Positions 35,101 to 48,000 of a DNA stretch of 64,000 nucleotides are shown here, one piece after another. The stretch comes from Dermatemys mawii. Taxonomy: Eukaryota > Chordata > Testudines > Dermatemydidae. The stretch lies in the NCBI GenBank assembly GCA_007922305.1, contig ML677333.1:13122541-13186540 (forward strand), in the 5' to 3' direction. The position numbers and the translations under genes are program-made. Numbering within the stretch: the first letter of the stretch is position 1; every line of letters starts with the position of its first letter. The notes under the pieces are model-generated. The model made no database searches. It saw only the letters and a list, made by a program, of their open reading frames with translations, and had not been told where the DNA came from.

Positions 35101-35798
35101 CTGTGATGGAGCAAGGCCAGATGGCTCTAGGAAAGTGCTAAGGAAGAGATGTTAGTTCCAGGCTAAAGAAATCCCTGGTACCTTAGAAACCAAATGGCAG
35201 TTGTTCAGGTTAATCAAGACACCTGGGGCCAATTAAGAAGCTTCTAAAAGCAGTAGAAAGAGCTAGCCTGACTGGGACAATTGGGCTGGCTGAAACCAGT
35301 CAAAAACCTCCCAGTTAGTCAAGTGGGGGTGAATGTCAGTAGCTGTGGGAAGAAGCTGTGCTCTTGATGAGATTGAATGGTGGACAACATATCATACGCA
35401 AGGAAGGAGGACCTGAGGTAAGGGTGAAGTGGAGTTTGAAGAAACGGGTACTGCTGTGGGGAAGTAGCCCAGGGCATTGTATTGTGTTTTGTGGCTAAAA
35501 GGTCAGCCATCATAGCTGATACTATTAGGGTCCCTGGGCTGGAGCCCGGAGTAGAGGACGGGCCTGGGCTCTCCCCTTTTCTGCCTCCCATAATTAATCA
35601 CTGAGATTGGGAGATAAGAGACTGTGCCAGGAAGGATAGCTTCTCCTCACTGGCTTATGACGAAAATGGCTCAGTAGTCTGTGATCTTGTCTCTAGAGAA
35701 GAAGGGCTACGTGGAGGGTCACAGTGAGCCTCTGAGGCTAGTGAAAATCTGCCAGGAAATGCAGGATCCACGAAGATAAGGACAGAGCTTTGTCACAG
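35101..35798. repeat. Interspersed repeat with CTGTGA...TCACAG ends, 698 bp
   Basis: Begins CTGTGATGGAGCAAGGCCAG and ends GACAGAGCTTTGTCACAG; the outer 12 bases are inverted copies at 9 positions. The body (GGCCAGATGGCTCTAGGAAA, AATCCCTGGTACC) belongs to a family I know as repeated in turtles. No coding potential and no clear target duplication. Confidence 0.5.
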
Positions 35799-35849
35799 CA
35801 CATACCTGTTGTTTGGGGAAAGGGGGTAGCATTAGGGTTAGGATAGTAA

Positions 35850-36155
35850 GGGGACTTTGTGTGCTCTCTATGCCTGCAGACACCACCCCTACAGCTCTCA
35901 TTGGCCAATGGGAGCTGCGGAGCTGGTGCTTGGGGCGGGGGCAGCGCGTGGAGCCCCCTTACTACACCTGCACCTAAGAGCCGAACATGCTACTGCTTTT
36001 GGGAGCCGCATGGAGCCAGAGCAGGCAGGGAGCCTGCCTCAGCCCTGCTATACCACTGACAGGACTTTTAGTGGCCCAGTCAGCAGTGCTGACCAAAGCC
36101 ACTAGGGTCCCTTTTTGGCCAGGTTGAAAAGCAGACACTTCATAACCCTAGATAA
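35850..36155 (+). mobile_element. Partial GC-rich DNA-transposon copy
   Basis: TGCCTGCAGACACCACCCCT, CATTGGCCAATGGGAGCTGC, GCAGGCAGGGAGCCTGCCTC, GACAGGACTTTTAGTGGCCC and GGTCCCTTTTTGGCC appear in the order of a turtle interspersed element that normally ends in a '..cctggcaaccct' motif (here CATAACCCTAG). The 5' end is missing. Confidence 0.45.
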
Positions 36156-36883
36156 CATTTAGTCACGTCCCAAAGGGAGCACAGAGGCAGGATGCCTTCA
36201 GGAACTCCTTTGTACACAAAAATAGATGCTGCTACACTCGTATGTAGCAGGGATAGTCATGGCTGTGCCTGCTCTATAGCCCATTGCCACCCCTTCTGGG
36301 GTGCTGCATCTATTACCAGAATAGTTGTAAGGGAGCAGTGCCTATATGCCCCTGGGCCCGGAGACTGTAGTTCTGTCAAGGCCTTGTGCTGACCTTTCAA
36401 TGATTCCTTACTTCCTACCTGTGCTGCATAAAGGCCAAGCGGAATTTGGCCCTTGATGTGGTGTTTTAGTTTTGTTTGGCTTATATGTCAAAGAGTCTGG
36501 CCCAGAAACTCCATTCTTGCTTTATTCCGTTGGCCTTAATGAAGACAAGTGCCTCTGAACTGAATTGGGCAGTTTGGCAGCAGCTTAATAGCTACCTACA
36601 GCTTATGCAAACATTCTGAACCTGCATCCCATCAGCCAGTTTCCTGAGATATAGTTTGATGTGTGCCTCAGGAAGCTTGAAATCAAAGGTCTGTATGCTA
36701 TGGGATATTTGAAGGCTATTGATGTTAAAAGTGTACACTGAGCCAGTAGTGTACCCAGAAACTGCTGCCAGGGAGATGAGGAGGAAAAACTCCATTGGGG
36801 CAGTGAGGTCCAGTTGACTGAGATCTGAAATTGGAACCAGGTACTCTTTTGCTCTAATTGCGGCTGTCAGATAAATATTCATA

Positions 36884-36960
36884 GGTTTTAAGGCCCGAAA
36901 GGACCACTGTGATCCCCTAGTCTGTCCTCCATTTACATAATGCCTTCTGTTGAAGGATTT
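36884..36960 (+). repeat. Short repeat fragment (AAGGACCACTGTGATC type)
   Basis: TTAAGGCCCGAAAGGACCAC followed by TGTGATCCCCTAGTCTGTCC matches a short reptile repeat module; a second diverged copy (GGCCAGAGGGGATCATTCTA) is at about 37840-37880. Confidence 0.45.
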
Positions 36961-36989
36961 CAGAACCGCTAATATAAGGGCTTGAGAAT

Positions 36990-37300
36990 CTTAAATTCAT
37001 TAAATCATTATGAGGCAGAAAAACATTCTTACTGACATTACAAAATGAGATGGGGAAACTGAGTCTCTGAAAGGTCATGTGATGAGTAGTTAAGGACAAT
37101 CAGGTTTAGAATGCAGGGCTAAAGCCTTCGTTGCATTCCTAGTCCTCTGACCTCATTGGCAAATTACTTATTAGTGTCTGTTTCCCCATACAAATTATGG
37201 CTATAAGGTTGCTGACATGTAAATCCTCAGGGCATTTCTGTGAGGCAGATGTTTTACACTGAAAATGGAAAGCTCTATATTATGAAAGAGTAACAATTGC
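36990..37300. mobile_element. Two adjoining MIR-like fragments
   Basis: GATGGGGAAACTGAGTCTCTG with AAGGTCATGTGATG at 37050-37085 is MIR in reverse order. ATTCCTAGTCCTCTGACCTC and GTGTCTGTTTCCCCATACAA at 37130-37200 is MIR in forward order. Both are diverged. Confidence 0.5.
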
Positions 37301-39224
37301 TCTACATTTGAGGTTTTGACCAGCTTTCTGTTTAACACAGTCTTTACTCCCTGATGTTGTTAAAATTACATTAATCCATCTGTAGCTTCTTGTGTGGTGT
37401 AATAAAATGACTGTGTGACTATATCATTCTCCAGCTGCTAGCTCAGAGTAGTCATAATACTGCTGCAGCTCCTGGAGATTGTCATTTCAGTTCTGGAGCC
37501 AAAGGTCCTGGATTCCCATCCCAGCTGATGACTGTTTTTTCTATGGATAAAATATGTGGGATGTTCTCAGTTTTCTCCCATTTCATAAGTTTTGTTTTAT
37601 AAAGTTTGGGAGCAATTGTACAAGGCTTGTCTTAGCTGATAGTTTGAAAAAATCAATGTGTTTTCCTTTTTAAAAAAGTCTTAATGTTTTCCTACCTTGA
37701 AACAAACAGCTGTGCAGATGCCAGTCTGACAGATGCTTGCCTGTGTCAAAAGTCAGTGCTGAATACTTAATTGAAATCAGAAATCCAGTTACAAATATCC
37801 TGGAGTCCCTGTAAGATGGAACAGTTCATTTGTAAATTTGAAGGCCAGAGGGGATCATTCTAATAATTTAGACAACCTAGTGAGAAACCATTCTTTGTTC
37901 ACCATTTGCCTCTGCAGGTCCAGCCTTGAGTTGCACTTGTGCCCATCTAGGGCTTCACAGATGTTTGTCATGTCTGTTTTTCATTATTTTGGGGGTTGCT
38001 GGTCATGTCCCATCTCTTGAGGCAGGACTTCTTTGGAGCTGAGTGTGATGAAGAAGGGGAAGAAGCATCCAACCTGCCCAACACCCATTTACTCTCCCTC
38101 TTCATGCACATACCTTGCACTTTCACTCCCAACATACAAAATCTCATTCCTGGTTTCTTGCTGTGGCCCAAATCCCACAATCCTTTGTGGGTGCAGAGAG
38201 TTTGGGGTTCACGAGGAGCCTTTGTTAAGTGGTTGGGCCTTGTGTGGAAAAAGTTAACCACATAGTAGAGATACACAGTTTGCATCTATTTACCAGTTGA
38301 TACTTTAATAGAAGTAGACCTGCAGAGAGTGTCAGAAACCATACTGATTGTAGTGGCTGCTTCCTGCAGATGGCAAGAACTGCATCCTATTTGTTATGTA
38401 GTGCTGTGCAAAAAAAAGTGGTCTTGAAATAGACTTTGTCAGTTACATGACTTCATGTGCATTTAGCTCATGTGTTACCCTGTTCTATTTACATTGAAGG
38501 AAAGCTATCAGTCTCAATCTTAATTCTCTGGGAGTTCCAAGTCTTTTCTAAAAACCTCACTTTTTCTGCAAGGCTCACAGTCTTTGACCTGTATCAGTGA
38601 AATGTCCAGCATTATGTCAAAGATGGAGGGATGAAATTCTCATTCCTTTGTCTGTTTTTCCCAGTGTGCTCTTTCACTTGTGTTTTGTAAATTGCAAGCT
38701 CATTGGGGCAAGATGTGGCTTTGTAGAACTAAGCATGTTGACAATTCAGAAAAAATTACTAAATTGGCATCAGCCATGGTAGGCTTTGATTTCTTTAGGA
38801 CATTCTCTTGTTTTGGAATAGGTAGCATTAGATCACTGTGGGATCAGTACTGTCACTAGGCATTTTTAAAGTACACTCTGTTGGATAAACTTTAGAAGAC
38901 CAGTGATGTGTGTCCTTCAATATAATCCGTAATGCCTTAATTTTAGGTAAGGTGAAGGGCAGTCATGAAGCAAATGAATTGTACCATAAGCTCATCGACT
39001 ATGATCAATGGTAACATAAAGCTAGTGCAATAAAGAAGATGAGATATAAAATTAAAATGCTGTCCTCTAAATGGAATATTGTGGCATTCTGTAAAACCAC
39101 TTAAACATGTCAGGAGAATTCATTTCTCTTTTTCTCTCATAACTGTAGTTAGCTGTAGTCATCAGGGGCCTTAAAGTCAGGATTCTGTTCCCAGCCCTAC
39201 CATTGAATCTCTGCCCTTGCCACA

Positions 39225-39310
39225 GTTTTAGGCCAAAATTTTCAAAACTGACCACTAATTTTGGGTACCTAACTTGCCACATTTGGGGCCAAATTTTTAG
39301 AGGTGCTGAG
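39225..39310. repeat. Palindromic amniote repeat (GGTACCTAACTT type)
   Basis: CAAAATTTTCAAAACTGACC, GGGTACCTAACTTGCCAC, then GGGGCCAAATTTTTAGAGGT and GCTGAGTACC. This is the arrangement of a dispersed reptile palindromic repeat; a related copy is at about 53055-53150. Confidence 0.5.
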
Positions 39311-39479
39311 TACCTTCATCTTCAGTTGAAATAAAAACAAATCAATTCCCAACATTCTTAAAAAAAATCAAAATCAATATCACGTTGAACTTCCAAAATA
39401 AGTGGATACTTTTGAAAGTTTTGGCCTTTAACGTTAGTTTTCTTCATCTGTAATGCAGCTAACAGGGATGTTTTGGGGT

Positions 39480-40342
39480 TGTCATGGAATCATAAGGGCT
39501 GGTCTATGCCCCAGCCTCTAATCAGTCCCTTGGAAGTGACCCCTTTAATGTGCTCAGCCCCAAGGGTCCACACAATTTCACAGGGGCAAGCCTGCCACCA
39601 GTACAACCCAAAACTGGGCCTTTGGGAATCAGCAATCCATGTCTTTTCTCCGTGACTCCCTGCAGTGAATCTAGGCAAGCTAGACTCCTGTGAGAGGCTT
39701 GTCCTGTATCCCTTCAGGATGCAATACTCTCAGTAAGTATCTGCAGCAGCACTGGGCAGCCATTTCAAAAAGATGGTAACAATTTGTTAGTCACCTGACT
39801 ACAGAATCTGAAAGTCCATAGGTTAGCATAGAGAAGCTAAGGTTAAGACACAATCTGTACTGGCTAAAACCAGGGCTCTGTTGAAAGCTTTGGCCTTGAA
39901 CTGTGCCAGGAACCATCTTGGTTTGCTTTCTCTCTGTCCCTTTCTCAGTCTTGGTCAGAGCTGCTGTCTCTCTTCAAAGGCCAGCTCTTACCACAGCTGC
40001 CTGATGTCTTTCCATTTCGTTCTCTGGCCCAAGGCCTTTCTCTGCTTCCCTACAGGTTGGGTAGCCATGAGGGCAATCTCCTGCCTCATCGCTAGGTATG
40101 AGTGCCTTGGCGATTGAGGTTACCATTGTCTTTCGGGATCCTCTGTTGATATGGGTTGGTTTCAACCAGTCCTTAAGGACCCATTCATATCACCCACAGC
40201 ATTTGCCTGACCTAAACACTTCATGTCTCCCACTGTGCTCCAGGTGCATTTTAACTGTTGTGCACCCACTGGATAGTCTGTGTAAGTCACTACAGTGTAT
40301 ACCATTCATAAAAATGTTATGGAAAATTCCCACCTCATCACA
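39480..40342. mobile_element. Candidate solo LTR, about 863 bp
   Basis: Non-coding block opening TGTCATGGAATCATAAGGGC and closing CCCACCTCATCACA, so it has TG...CA termini and an LTR-like length. Its text (CACAATTTCACAGGGGCAAG, GTATCTGCAGCAGCACTGGG, TGCTCCAGGTGCATTTTAAC) resembles a turtle LTR-type repeat from memory. I find no flanking target duplication and no internal retroviral genes, so it would be a solo LTR if correct. Confidence 0.4.
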
Positions 40343-41676
40343 GTTTAGTGCTGACAGAGATGTTTTGGGAGCCTTGATCTAAAGGGTGGTGGCATTAGAA
40401 GCACAAAAATTTTAGTATTAAGAAAACAACTTCTTATTAAAACCAAAGATGAACTAGTTTTAAGAGTTGGTACATCATCCTCTTTTTAAAGTATTTGGTT
40501 GTTGTGTAAACTTGAAAATAAGTTCTATCCGTATCATCCTGATATCTTAAATACGAGTTTGAGCGGATACACTATGAAATGAGTTTTAGATGAACAATAT
40601 GTGGCCTGTCTTATAGTATGTTAAGTTTAACACAAAAAAATTGTTCGTCTCTGCAGACGGAAGTTTGAGCTTCCTATCTTTAACCTGAAGGTTTTCAGGC
40701 TGAAAAGGAGCATGTTGGGCATATTCCCAACAAAGGAAATCCTCTCTTTCCCATCAGCATTAATTGGTTTAGAAGAATCACACCCTTGTAGGCATAAATT
40801 CCAAAAGCATCAACGTGTGACATTCAGGAAGCAACTTCCTGGTCATCCTGTGGAATCTTTTTGGTGTTAATGTTCAGCTAAAATCATGTGGATGCATTAT
40901 GAAAGTATATGAAGCCTTCATATTGCTATTATATCTAGTACACGATAATCCAATAATTAATTGTCCATTTTAAATTGACACTCCTACACTGACTCATGAC
41001 GATAGCCCATGTCTCATTTTCAGAAAAATAGCTAGTCTAAATGCTGACTACACCAAACAGCTCAGGTAGCTTAGTTAAGCGGGACAGCGCTCCTTACAAA
41101 ATATATTACACTATAGTCACTAATTTTTGTGCTCTGATTTTCACATGAGTAACAATTGTTGAATATTATAATATCAAAAGTCCTTCAGACTAAATTCTAG
41201 ACACTTGCTTTTTCCTTACTACTGTTATAGTAAAATTTGCTAATTATCTTCAGTCATCCTGTGAGTTAGAAGGAACCAGTAATGTGGTTATCTACTTGCC
41301 CTCTTGTTCCCTAGTAAGCTAAATTAGTCCAAGTAAGACATCCCTTTATGAGCTAAATTGTATATCCATACATTCTTAGCTCTAATAATAATAAAGAGGT
41401 AAAAGAAGTCAACAAGAAACTGCCCTTTTTGTTCATTCATGCTGTGTAGCTCCCATTTTCTTCTGAGCTCTGTTTGAGTCCTTAATTGCAGTGTTCTCTA
41501 TCACTTCTCCAGCAGATTTGATATTCAAAGTTGTGCACAAATTTTCATTGCAGAGTGCTCCTACTTTTTGAAGGTTAAATAATGTGAATGAGAATTTTTA
41601 AATTGAACTGCAGACTCCACCTTTCACTTGGTAGCAGGGAAGGAGCTTAAGACAGAAGTAAATTCTCTACCACTAA

Positions 41677-41969
41677 GGCCAGGTCTACACTTGGGGGTTG
41701 ACCTAAGATACGCAACTTTCAACTACGCGAGTAGCGTAGCTGAAGTCGACTTATCTTACGTTGACTTACCTATGTGTCCTCATGACGGCGACTTGACCAC
41801 GGCCACTCCCCTGTTAACTCTGCTTCCGCCTCTTGCAGTGGTGGAGTTCCGGAGTTGACGGGGAGAGCTCTTGGGGATTGATTTTGTTGGGTCTACACTA
41901 GACACGATAAATCGATCCCTGATAGATTGATCGCTACCCACCGATACGGCGGGTAGTGTAGACGTATCC
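41677..41969. mobile_element. Harbinger-like MITE, 293 bp
   Basis: Left end GGCCAGGTCTACACTTGGGG and right end GGGTAGTGTAGACGTATCC are imperfect inverted repeats, flanked by TAA and TTA. The interior is CpG-rich with GTAGCGTAGCTGAAGTCGAC and CGATAAATCGATCCC. This is a copy of an abundant turtle MITE family and one of the best preserved here. Confidence 0.75.
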
Positions 41970-44045
41970 TTACTTGTTATGTTTCCTTCATCACCATGCA
42001 TGCAGATGCTGATATTCTGAGAGATTTTGTGTTATTCTTCTAGAGGAGTGAAGCGCAAAGCTGAGAGGGGTATAGCCCAGAATAACTTCAGTAGTCCAGG
42101 AGGGTAGCCTGTCTCTGGCTGCCTAGAGATAGCAGTACTACCCAGAATCCTGGCAGTGCTGCATGCTGTAGACCCACTTCCAGTCTTGTCTCGGACACCC
42201 ACTCCACTTCACCCCCAATGTGCTACAGTGTGTATGTGGAGCACTGTAACTGGGCTATTGCAGTGAAGACAATTCCTTGGACAGTCTTTGTTGTAAAGTT
42301 TGGGTAGATGAGCAGTCACTGACCTGCATATAGTGGCTGTTTCCTGCCAATTGTTTCTGTGGGTCTAACTTAGTTGAATATCTTTTACAAAAATGTGATG
42401 AGAGTTTGTTTGCAAAGAATTCAGTAGAATAGGGCACTGTATTCTTGGGTTCTCATTTTAAAAATAAAAAATGGTTCTTGTTTTTTATTCTTTTCCTTCT
42501 CTAAGGAGGCAGAAGATTTGAACCTCAAGCATCTCTTTAAAAGTTGCACTTAGTAGTTCAGTATAACTGACCTTGTACTCTGTGTGTATTTTTCTTTGTC
42601 ATGTTTATGCAAATATAGAGGCAGTGCAGTAATTTACTTATCCCTGGCCAATGAAAGGATGAAGGAAACCATCTACAAGTATTTGAAGGATATAATAACA
42701 ATGGAGGGAGAGTTTAGAAACTGATATTGTCTAGCAGTGTATAAAAAAAGAGTATCTGAATATTTGTTGTGATAGACTCCTTCTAATAAAACAAGCATTT
42801 GTAATTTTTCTCTGAAGGATAACTTTAAATGTTTGTGTTGCTATCCAACCTCTACATTGTTTCAACTCATATAGGTATCGGGTAGATTACTCTTTCCTGT
42901 GAGTAATTTATACAGATTATGCTGTTTTATAGTGTGTCTTACTATTAAACTAAATCCTTCCTCAGTTATGACTCCTCCTAATTATAAACCAGCAATCACA
43001 GGGTATGAGGATGTAAAGATGTGTTCCCGTTTCTGACGCTTAAAGTGGTGAGCTAAATACAATCAGCAGATGCATGAAAGCCAACATTAGGAATTGCATA
43101 TTTTGTTTTCATATTGAAAACTGCTTTTATATTCAGAAAAGCTATAAAAAGAACTTATTGCAAATCACTAACTGGTCCCTAACTGAAACTCAGCTATGTA
43201 CAGTTGCAGGAATAGATTTTTACAGTTTGCTAGACATCTCTATGTTATCTGAAGAGATGCATTGGAGACCCGGACAGTTATCCTTCCTTCACTGCGTATT
43301 ATCAGGCAGGAGTTGTGAGAACTGGTATGCTAGTCTTCCTTCCTTTAAGGCTTATAAAATAGGACATTGTGAGGGAAGAAATTAGATTGCCCTGCCAGTG
43401 TCTTAGCACACACTTGCTTATCACCAGATTCCCAACTATTTTCAGTTACACAAGCTAGAAAACATACCACTAGTCCTGGCATTCCTGATCCTTGTCATCT
43501 TTCTCACATACACCTCCCATTACTCCCCCCACAGGATTCCCTTGAATGCAGCCAACACTTCAGACTCCACAACAATATGTAGACTAAACTTTTTTGATAA
43601 ATTTAATTCCAGTAGAAAGTGTAATATACTTTAGAGTAGTCTCCTAAGTAAAGTGTCAAAACCCCCAGTGCTCTAAATGACTTAAAACCGAGCTAGACAA
43701 GTAAGTGGGTGATGCAGCATATGGGGAAAAAGATCTGTATTGTCAGGGCTAAGGACAAGATGACCTGATGAAGCTTTCCATTTCTGGCTTCTAGAAATAA
43801 CTCTTCTTAGCAACTTTTATCAGTTGGCCTCTATAATACAATATAAACTACTACAAGCTCATTGAAATCGGTCTCTTGTGTTCCTCTCCTGTATTTTTAG
43901 ATTTTACTGCTTCAAATTGGGTTCTGAGCTACTCTTAGTCTTAATGTTGCTCTAAACATACTCTTGCTGTGGAATTCTTTTGTGTTTTGAGATGACAAAT
44001 TCTAAAGTTCAGAACAGCTTTAAAGAGTGGAATGTTGAAAAGGTG

Positions 44046-44066
44046 TTTTTTTTTTTTTTTTTTTTT
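44046..44066 (+). repeat. T21 homopolymer
   Basis: A run of 21 T residues followed by AAATAAATAG. Could be the reverse-strand tail of a lost retroelement or simple slippage. Confidence 0.9.
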
Positions 44067-44899
44067 AAATAAATAGTAGAGGGTCTTCATTAAATATGTT
44101 CTCCCACAACCTGGGCCATGTTCTATCCCCTGGAATTCTAAAATATTGTTAGTGGAGAAAGGTCTCAGAAAATTACATATGAGCTGGTTTGCTGCACTTC
44201 ATTATGAAGAACAATGAGATGAAATAGTCATAGAGGCTATTGAAGTGCAATGCTGATCAGGAAATAACAACACGCAAGTTTCATGGATAATATTGTAAAG
44301 CCATCTGTGTGTTTCCAGCATTAAAAATGTAAACTGTGTCTTGGCATAGACATTACCATGCAGCTGGTGATCAAGATAAATGAGACACGCATTTGGGCCG
44401 GGAGGTGCTATCCAGGTGCCTCTAACATACGGTAAGAGCATGGTAGCCTGGGCACTCAAGGTTTTCTTCAGTACATTTGGAAAACAAGGTAAAAGTGCTT
44501 TGTCAGTGTCCAAAGTTACTGGATCAGATTCTCTGGTCTGCAAAGGCGGCTTTGCCTTAATTCAGCTGGAGGTAGCCAGTGGAAACTTCCCACCACAGGG
44601 AAACCCTCTGCAAGTATAAAGCTTGTGGGAATAACTACACTGTGTCCTGCACCAACAGCCCCTAAAGTAAGAAGGGCATTGTGGGATTTGTTGTGTTCCC
44701 ACAGAATATTATAGTAGACATTTAGACATTTGTGTGTCTAAATAATATCAAACAGAATTAAATGATTTTCTTAGTTTTCCTCTTTCCATGGGTAATTTGA
44801 TTAACTAACACCAATTATCAGTCTTTAACATGAATATTCTGTTCAGTACAGCAATCAGAAAATACACTGGATACAAATACCCTAGAGGTTGTAAAGCTT

Positions 44900-45045
44900 A
44901 TGAAAAGTATTATTTATTTTTATGACTGTAGTCTAGGAGCTCTAGTCAGGGACCAGGACCCCATTGTGTTACATACTGTACAAAGGTAGAATGGAAAGCT
45001 GGTCCTTGATCCAGAGAACTTACAATCTAAGATGTTATGGACCCA
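44900..45045 (-). mobile_element. LINE/SINE 3' tail, reverse strand
   Basis: AGTATTATTTATTTTTATGA, AGTCTAGGAGCTCTAGTCAG, ACCAGGACCCCATTGTGTTA, CTTACAATCTAAG. This is the reverse complement of the widespread reptile tail that ends in AATAATA, related to the one at 2100-2165. A further diverged relative is at about 62960-63050. Confidence 0.6.
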
Positions 45046-48000
45046 GAAAGGAGAATACAAGGAAACAATGAGACCATATTGAGCAGCATGATGGGCCATG
45101 CATGGTCTCTACAAATTGTAAAATCAGCCTTTTAAAAACATACTAATCTTGTGCTTCAAAATGACACTTATGAAACTTGTGTGCTTTTTTTAGACTAAAG
45201 TGCTTCTATTGATACAAAGCCAGTGTGTCTCCTACTTTAGTTTAGCAATTTCATCTGCTAGGCTTTCCTGCTGTTGGTGTGTCACTATCAAGTTTTAGAT
45301 AAATGGCTGGCAGCAAGAAGAAAGTCAGAAGTAAGTAAATATAAATAGTTTTATAGGTGCCAAATCTAATTGGAAATGCAATTTCTACAAATTTCGAATC
45401 ACTTAGGGCAGCTTATCTATCATAAGATTTTATACTGGAATCCATTATCATAGTGTTAGTGCTTCCCAAATTCATTAGATTAATGAAGTCTTTAGTGAGC
45501 CTTTGACTCTCCTTCCACTGTGCTGGAGGAAGGAGGGCACAAGAGACCTTTCAAAGTTTTCGCCTAAGGCAAGCGAAGAGGAATGGGGGCATCATTTGAG
45601 CTCCTTGCCTCAGATGCTAAAATGTGGGCCAACCCTGGCTCAGATGTTTCATCTAGGCAAGCTGGGGATGGTGCAGAAGTAATAATCTGGGATGCAGTAA
45701 AAGGAATGTTGAGTGTCGCTTTCAGGCTAGCTCTGTCTGCTCCCACAGCCCTTCTTAGCTTCAGCTGATCAGTTGATCTGATGTAGAGCCACTGGGATTT
45801 TAGTTTCCCTTGCCCCACCCCCATCCTCTTACTTTATCAAGGCCTCTTCAAGCAAATAAGTAGGGAGCTACTCCTTGCAAGCCCAGTATGAATGGGAAAG
45901 AGTTTATTTTATTTTCAGGTATGTCAGGTATATCTACATAGATTTTCCTTTTCCCTATCTTCATATTGAAATCTGAAAGGGATTATGGTGAATATTAAAA
46001 TCCTGTTGATGGTCCCTTAAAACTATTGCTGGTTATACTGAGAAGCAAGACATAAAAGATGAAAACTGAATCTGGTACTGTAGAAGGACAAAAGAGTGTT
46101 CAGTGGACTTGCAGCTTCTGATGCCAATGGTGAATTTGGCCCCAAGATGTTCCTCACAAATAGAGGAACATTTAAAAACTTCTTAAGGGAAAAGAAAGAC
46201 CTGCAAATCCAAACATCATGTAGAAAACAATTAAAATGGTAGCAAGATGTTGGATGATAAAATACTAGAGACTAGAAACTAAAAAGGTAAGCCAATAAAC
46301 ACAAAATGTCACCAACCAGGGCAAACGGAGTGACAACAAAAAGGAGAGAGCAGAGTTGGATGATAGAGGAACAAGACGACTGTTTTTTAATAAATTAATG
46401 ATTTGGTTACTATACAAACACTTGCAGATCTGAAAAGACAGCAGTTAGACCAACTAATAAGAGCAGAATAAATGATTCATTAAAAGGAAGAAGCAAAGGG
46501 AAATTGCCTAGAAAAAAGGCTTCTATCAATTTTATTTACCTTTTTTAAGGAGTGACTATGCTGTCTACTCTGAAAAATTATTAAACTCTTCGTGTTCCCC
46601 AGAGCTGCTCCCACAGACAGTGAGCAACATGTCCATTATCTTAATCAGAATGCAAGAAGTCACCCACAGTAAGTGAAATTGGTCCTGTCAATGAACAACT
46701 GACTGCAAAAGCCTGGCAGAGTGCAGGATATGATGCATAAAACTGTAAAGTCAAACTGGCCAGGTTTAATAAAAGTAATGGTTATTATCAGATAATACCA
46801 GAATGGGAAGATATTAAATATTACACACTATACTAAATCTGTACAAGTTCTTGCAGCAGTCTCTGTGTATTAATGTAGAAAAGCTTTTTAATAAGAGCGT
46901 GGTGTTCTTTGACGTGCTGAATAAGCAAAAACAAAAAATGGTGTTTTGGCAAAACTCTTGTACATATTGTCCGGGTTTTCAGTATATGAATGTTTATGCA
47001 TGGGGGAGAACATAGTAATGCCCACTGTCCCATCTTATTTTTTATGACTATTGAGCTAGTGACACACTAACTTAAACTACAGGGAATGAACTTTTGGTAG
47101 GGGAGAAAATAAACTGGACCTACTTTATATACAAGTGACCTGTTACAGTCTGTCTCATGCACTGGACAGGGCATATCAAAGAATTATGGAAGTCGGGTTT
47201 TACTGTTTGATGTCAAAACATCTGCAGCAATGTCTCTGAGAATACCTTGTAAACTAATGAAGAGATAGAAGGCTAAAGAATCACTTTGGGGGTGGCGGGG
47301 GGAACAGTCTTCTAATGCAATTCCATCCTGAGATAGAAAACTGAATGTGCTGAATTGTGTCTCAACCAGAAAGTGGAAAGGATAAAGAGATAATTGGAGA
47401 GATGGGATATGAAAGGCCCAACAGAAATGCTGCTGTATGCTTTTAGCCAATTTAAATTTCTCATTTTACTGGGGGAGGGAGGGTAGCAAAGGACATGGAT
47501 CCAAAGAAAAGTGTGGTTTTCTGGTTGAAGGTGAAGTCTGGATTTCCCAAATGTAGAAATAGTAAGTGGGTACTAATGTCTGATTTGTCCCACCTATTCT
47601 AAAAAAATTGAGTATGCAGGCACAGCAGGTCTGTTTCCTTGAATAGTAAGTTTGGTTCCCTTTCCTCAATATGATTTACAAATAATCTACCAAAAAGGAC
47701 TGCTAAGACACACTGGACACACTTGGGTCGAGATCCAGATTGCTCCAATTTGGTATTGTCCCTTCATTTATAATAGCGGGAAAGTTATGGGGCTATCAGG
47801 CTTAAGCTCACATTGAAGACCATATGTGATACTGCTGCCAGTGGCATGCTGTGAAGAGTGAAAGGTGGGGTTCCCACTTCTGATTTCTTGTTTAAAACTG
47901 CGTTCCAATATGCTCCTGGCTGATGTGAAGAGAAGATGTGATGATGGTTTTAGTGTTAAATCTCCCATATATTGAGTCTAATGAGAATGTGAGATGTTAA

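Noticed and set aside
37430..37560. tRNA-like box B (GGTCCTGGATTCCCATCCCA)
   Set aside because: No A box, acceptor stem or anticodon arm; at most a SINE fragment.
38000..38260. 89-105-codon frames on both strands
   Set aside because: No similarity to any family, no transcript features; chance open frames.
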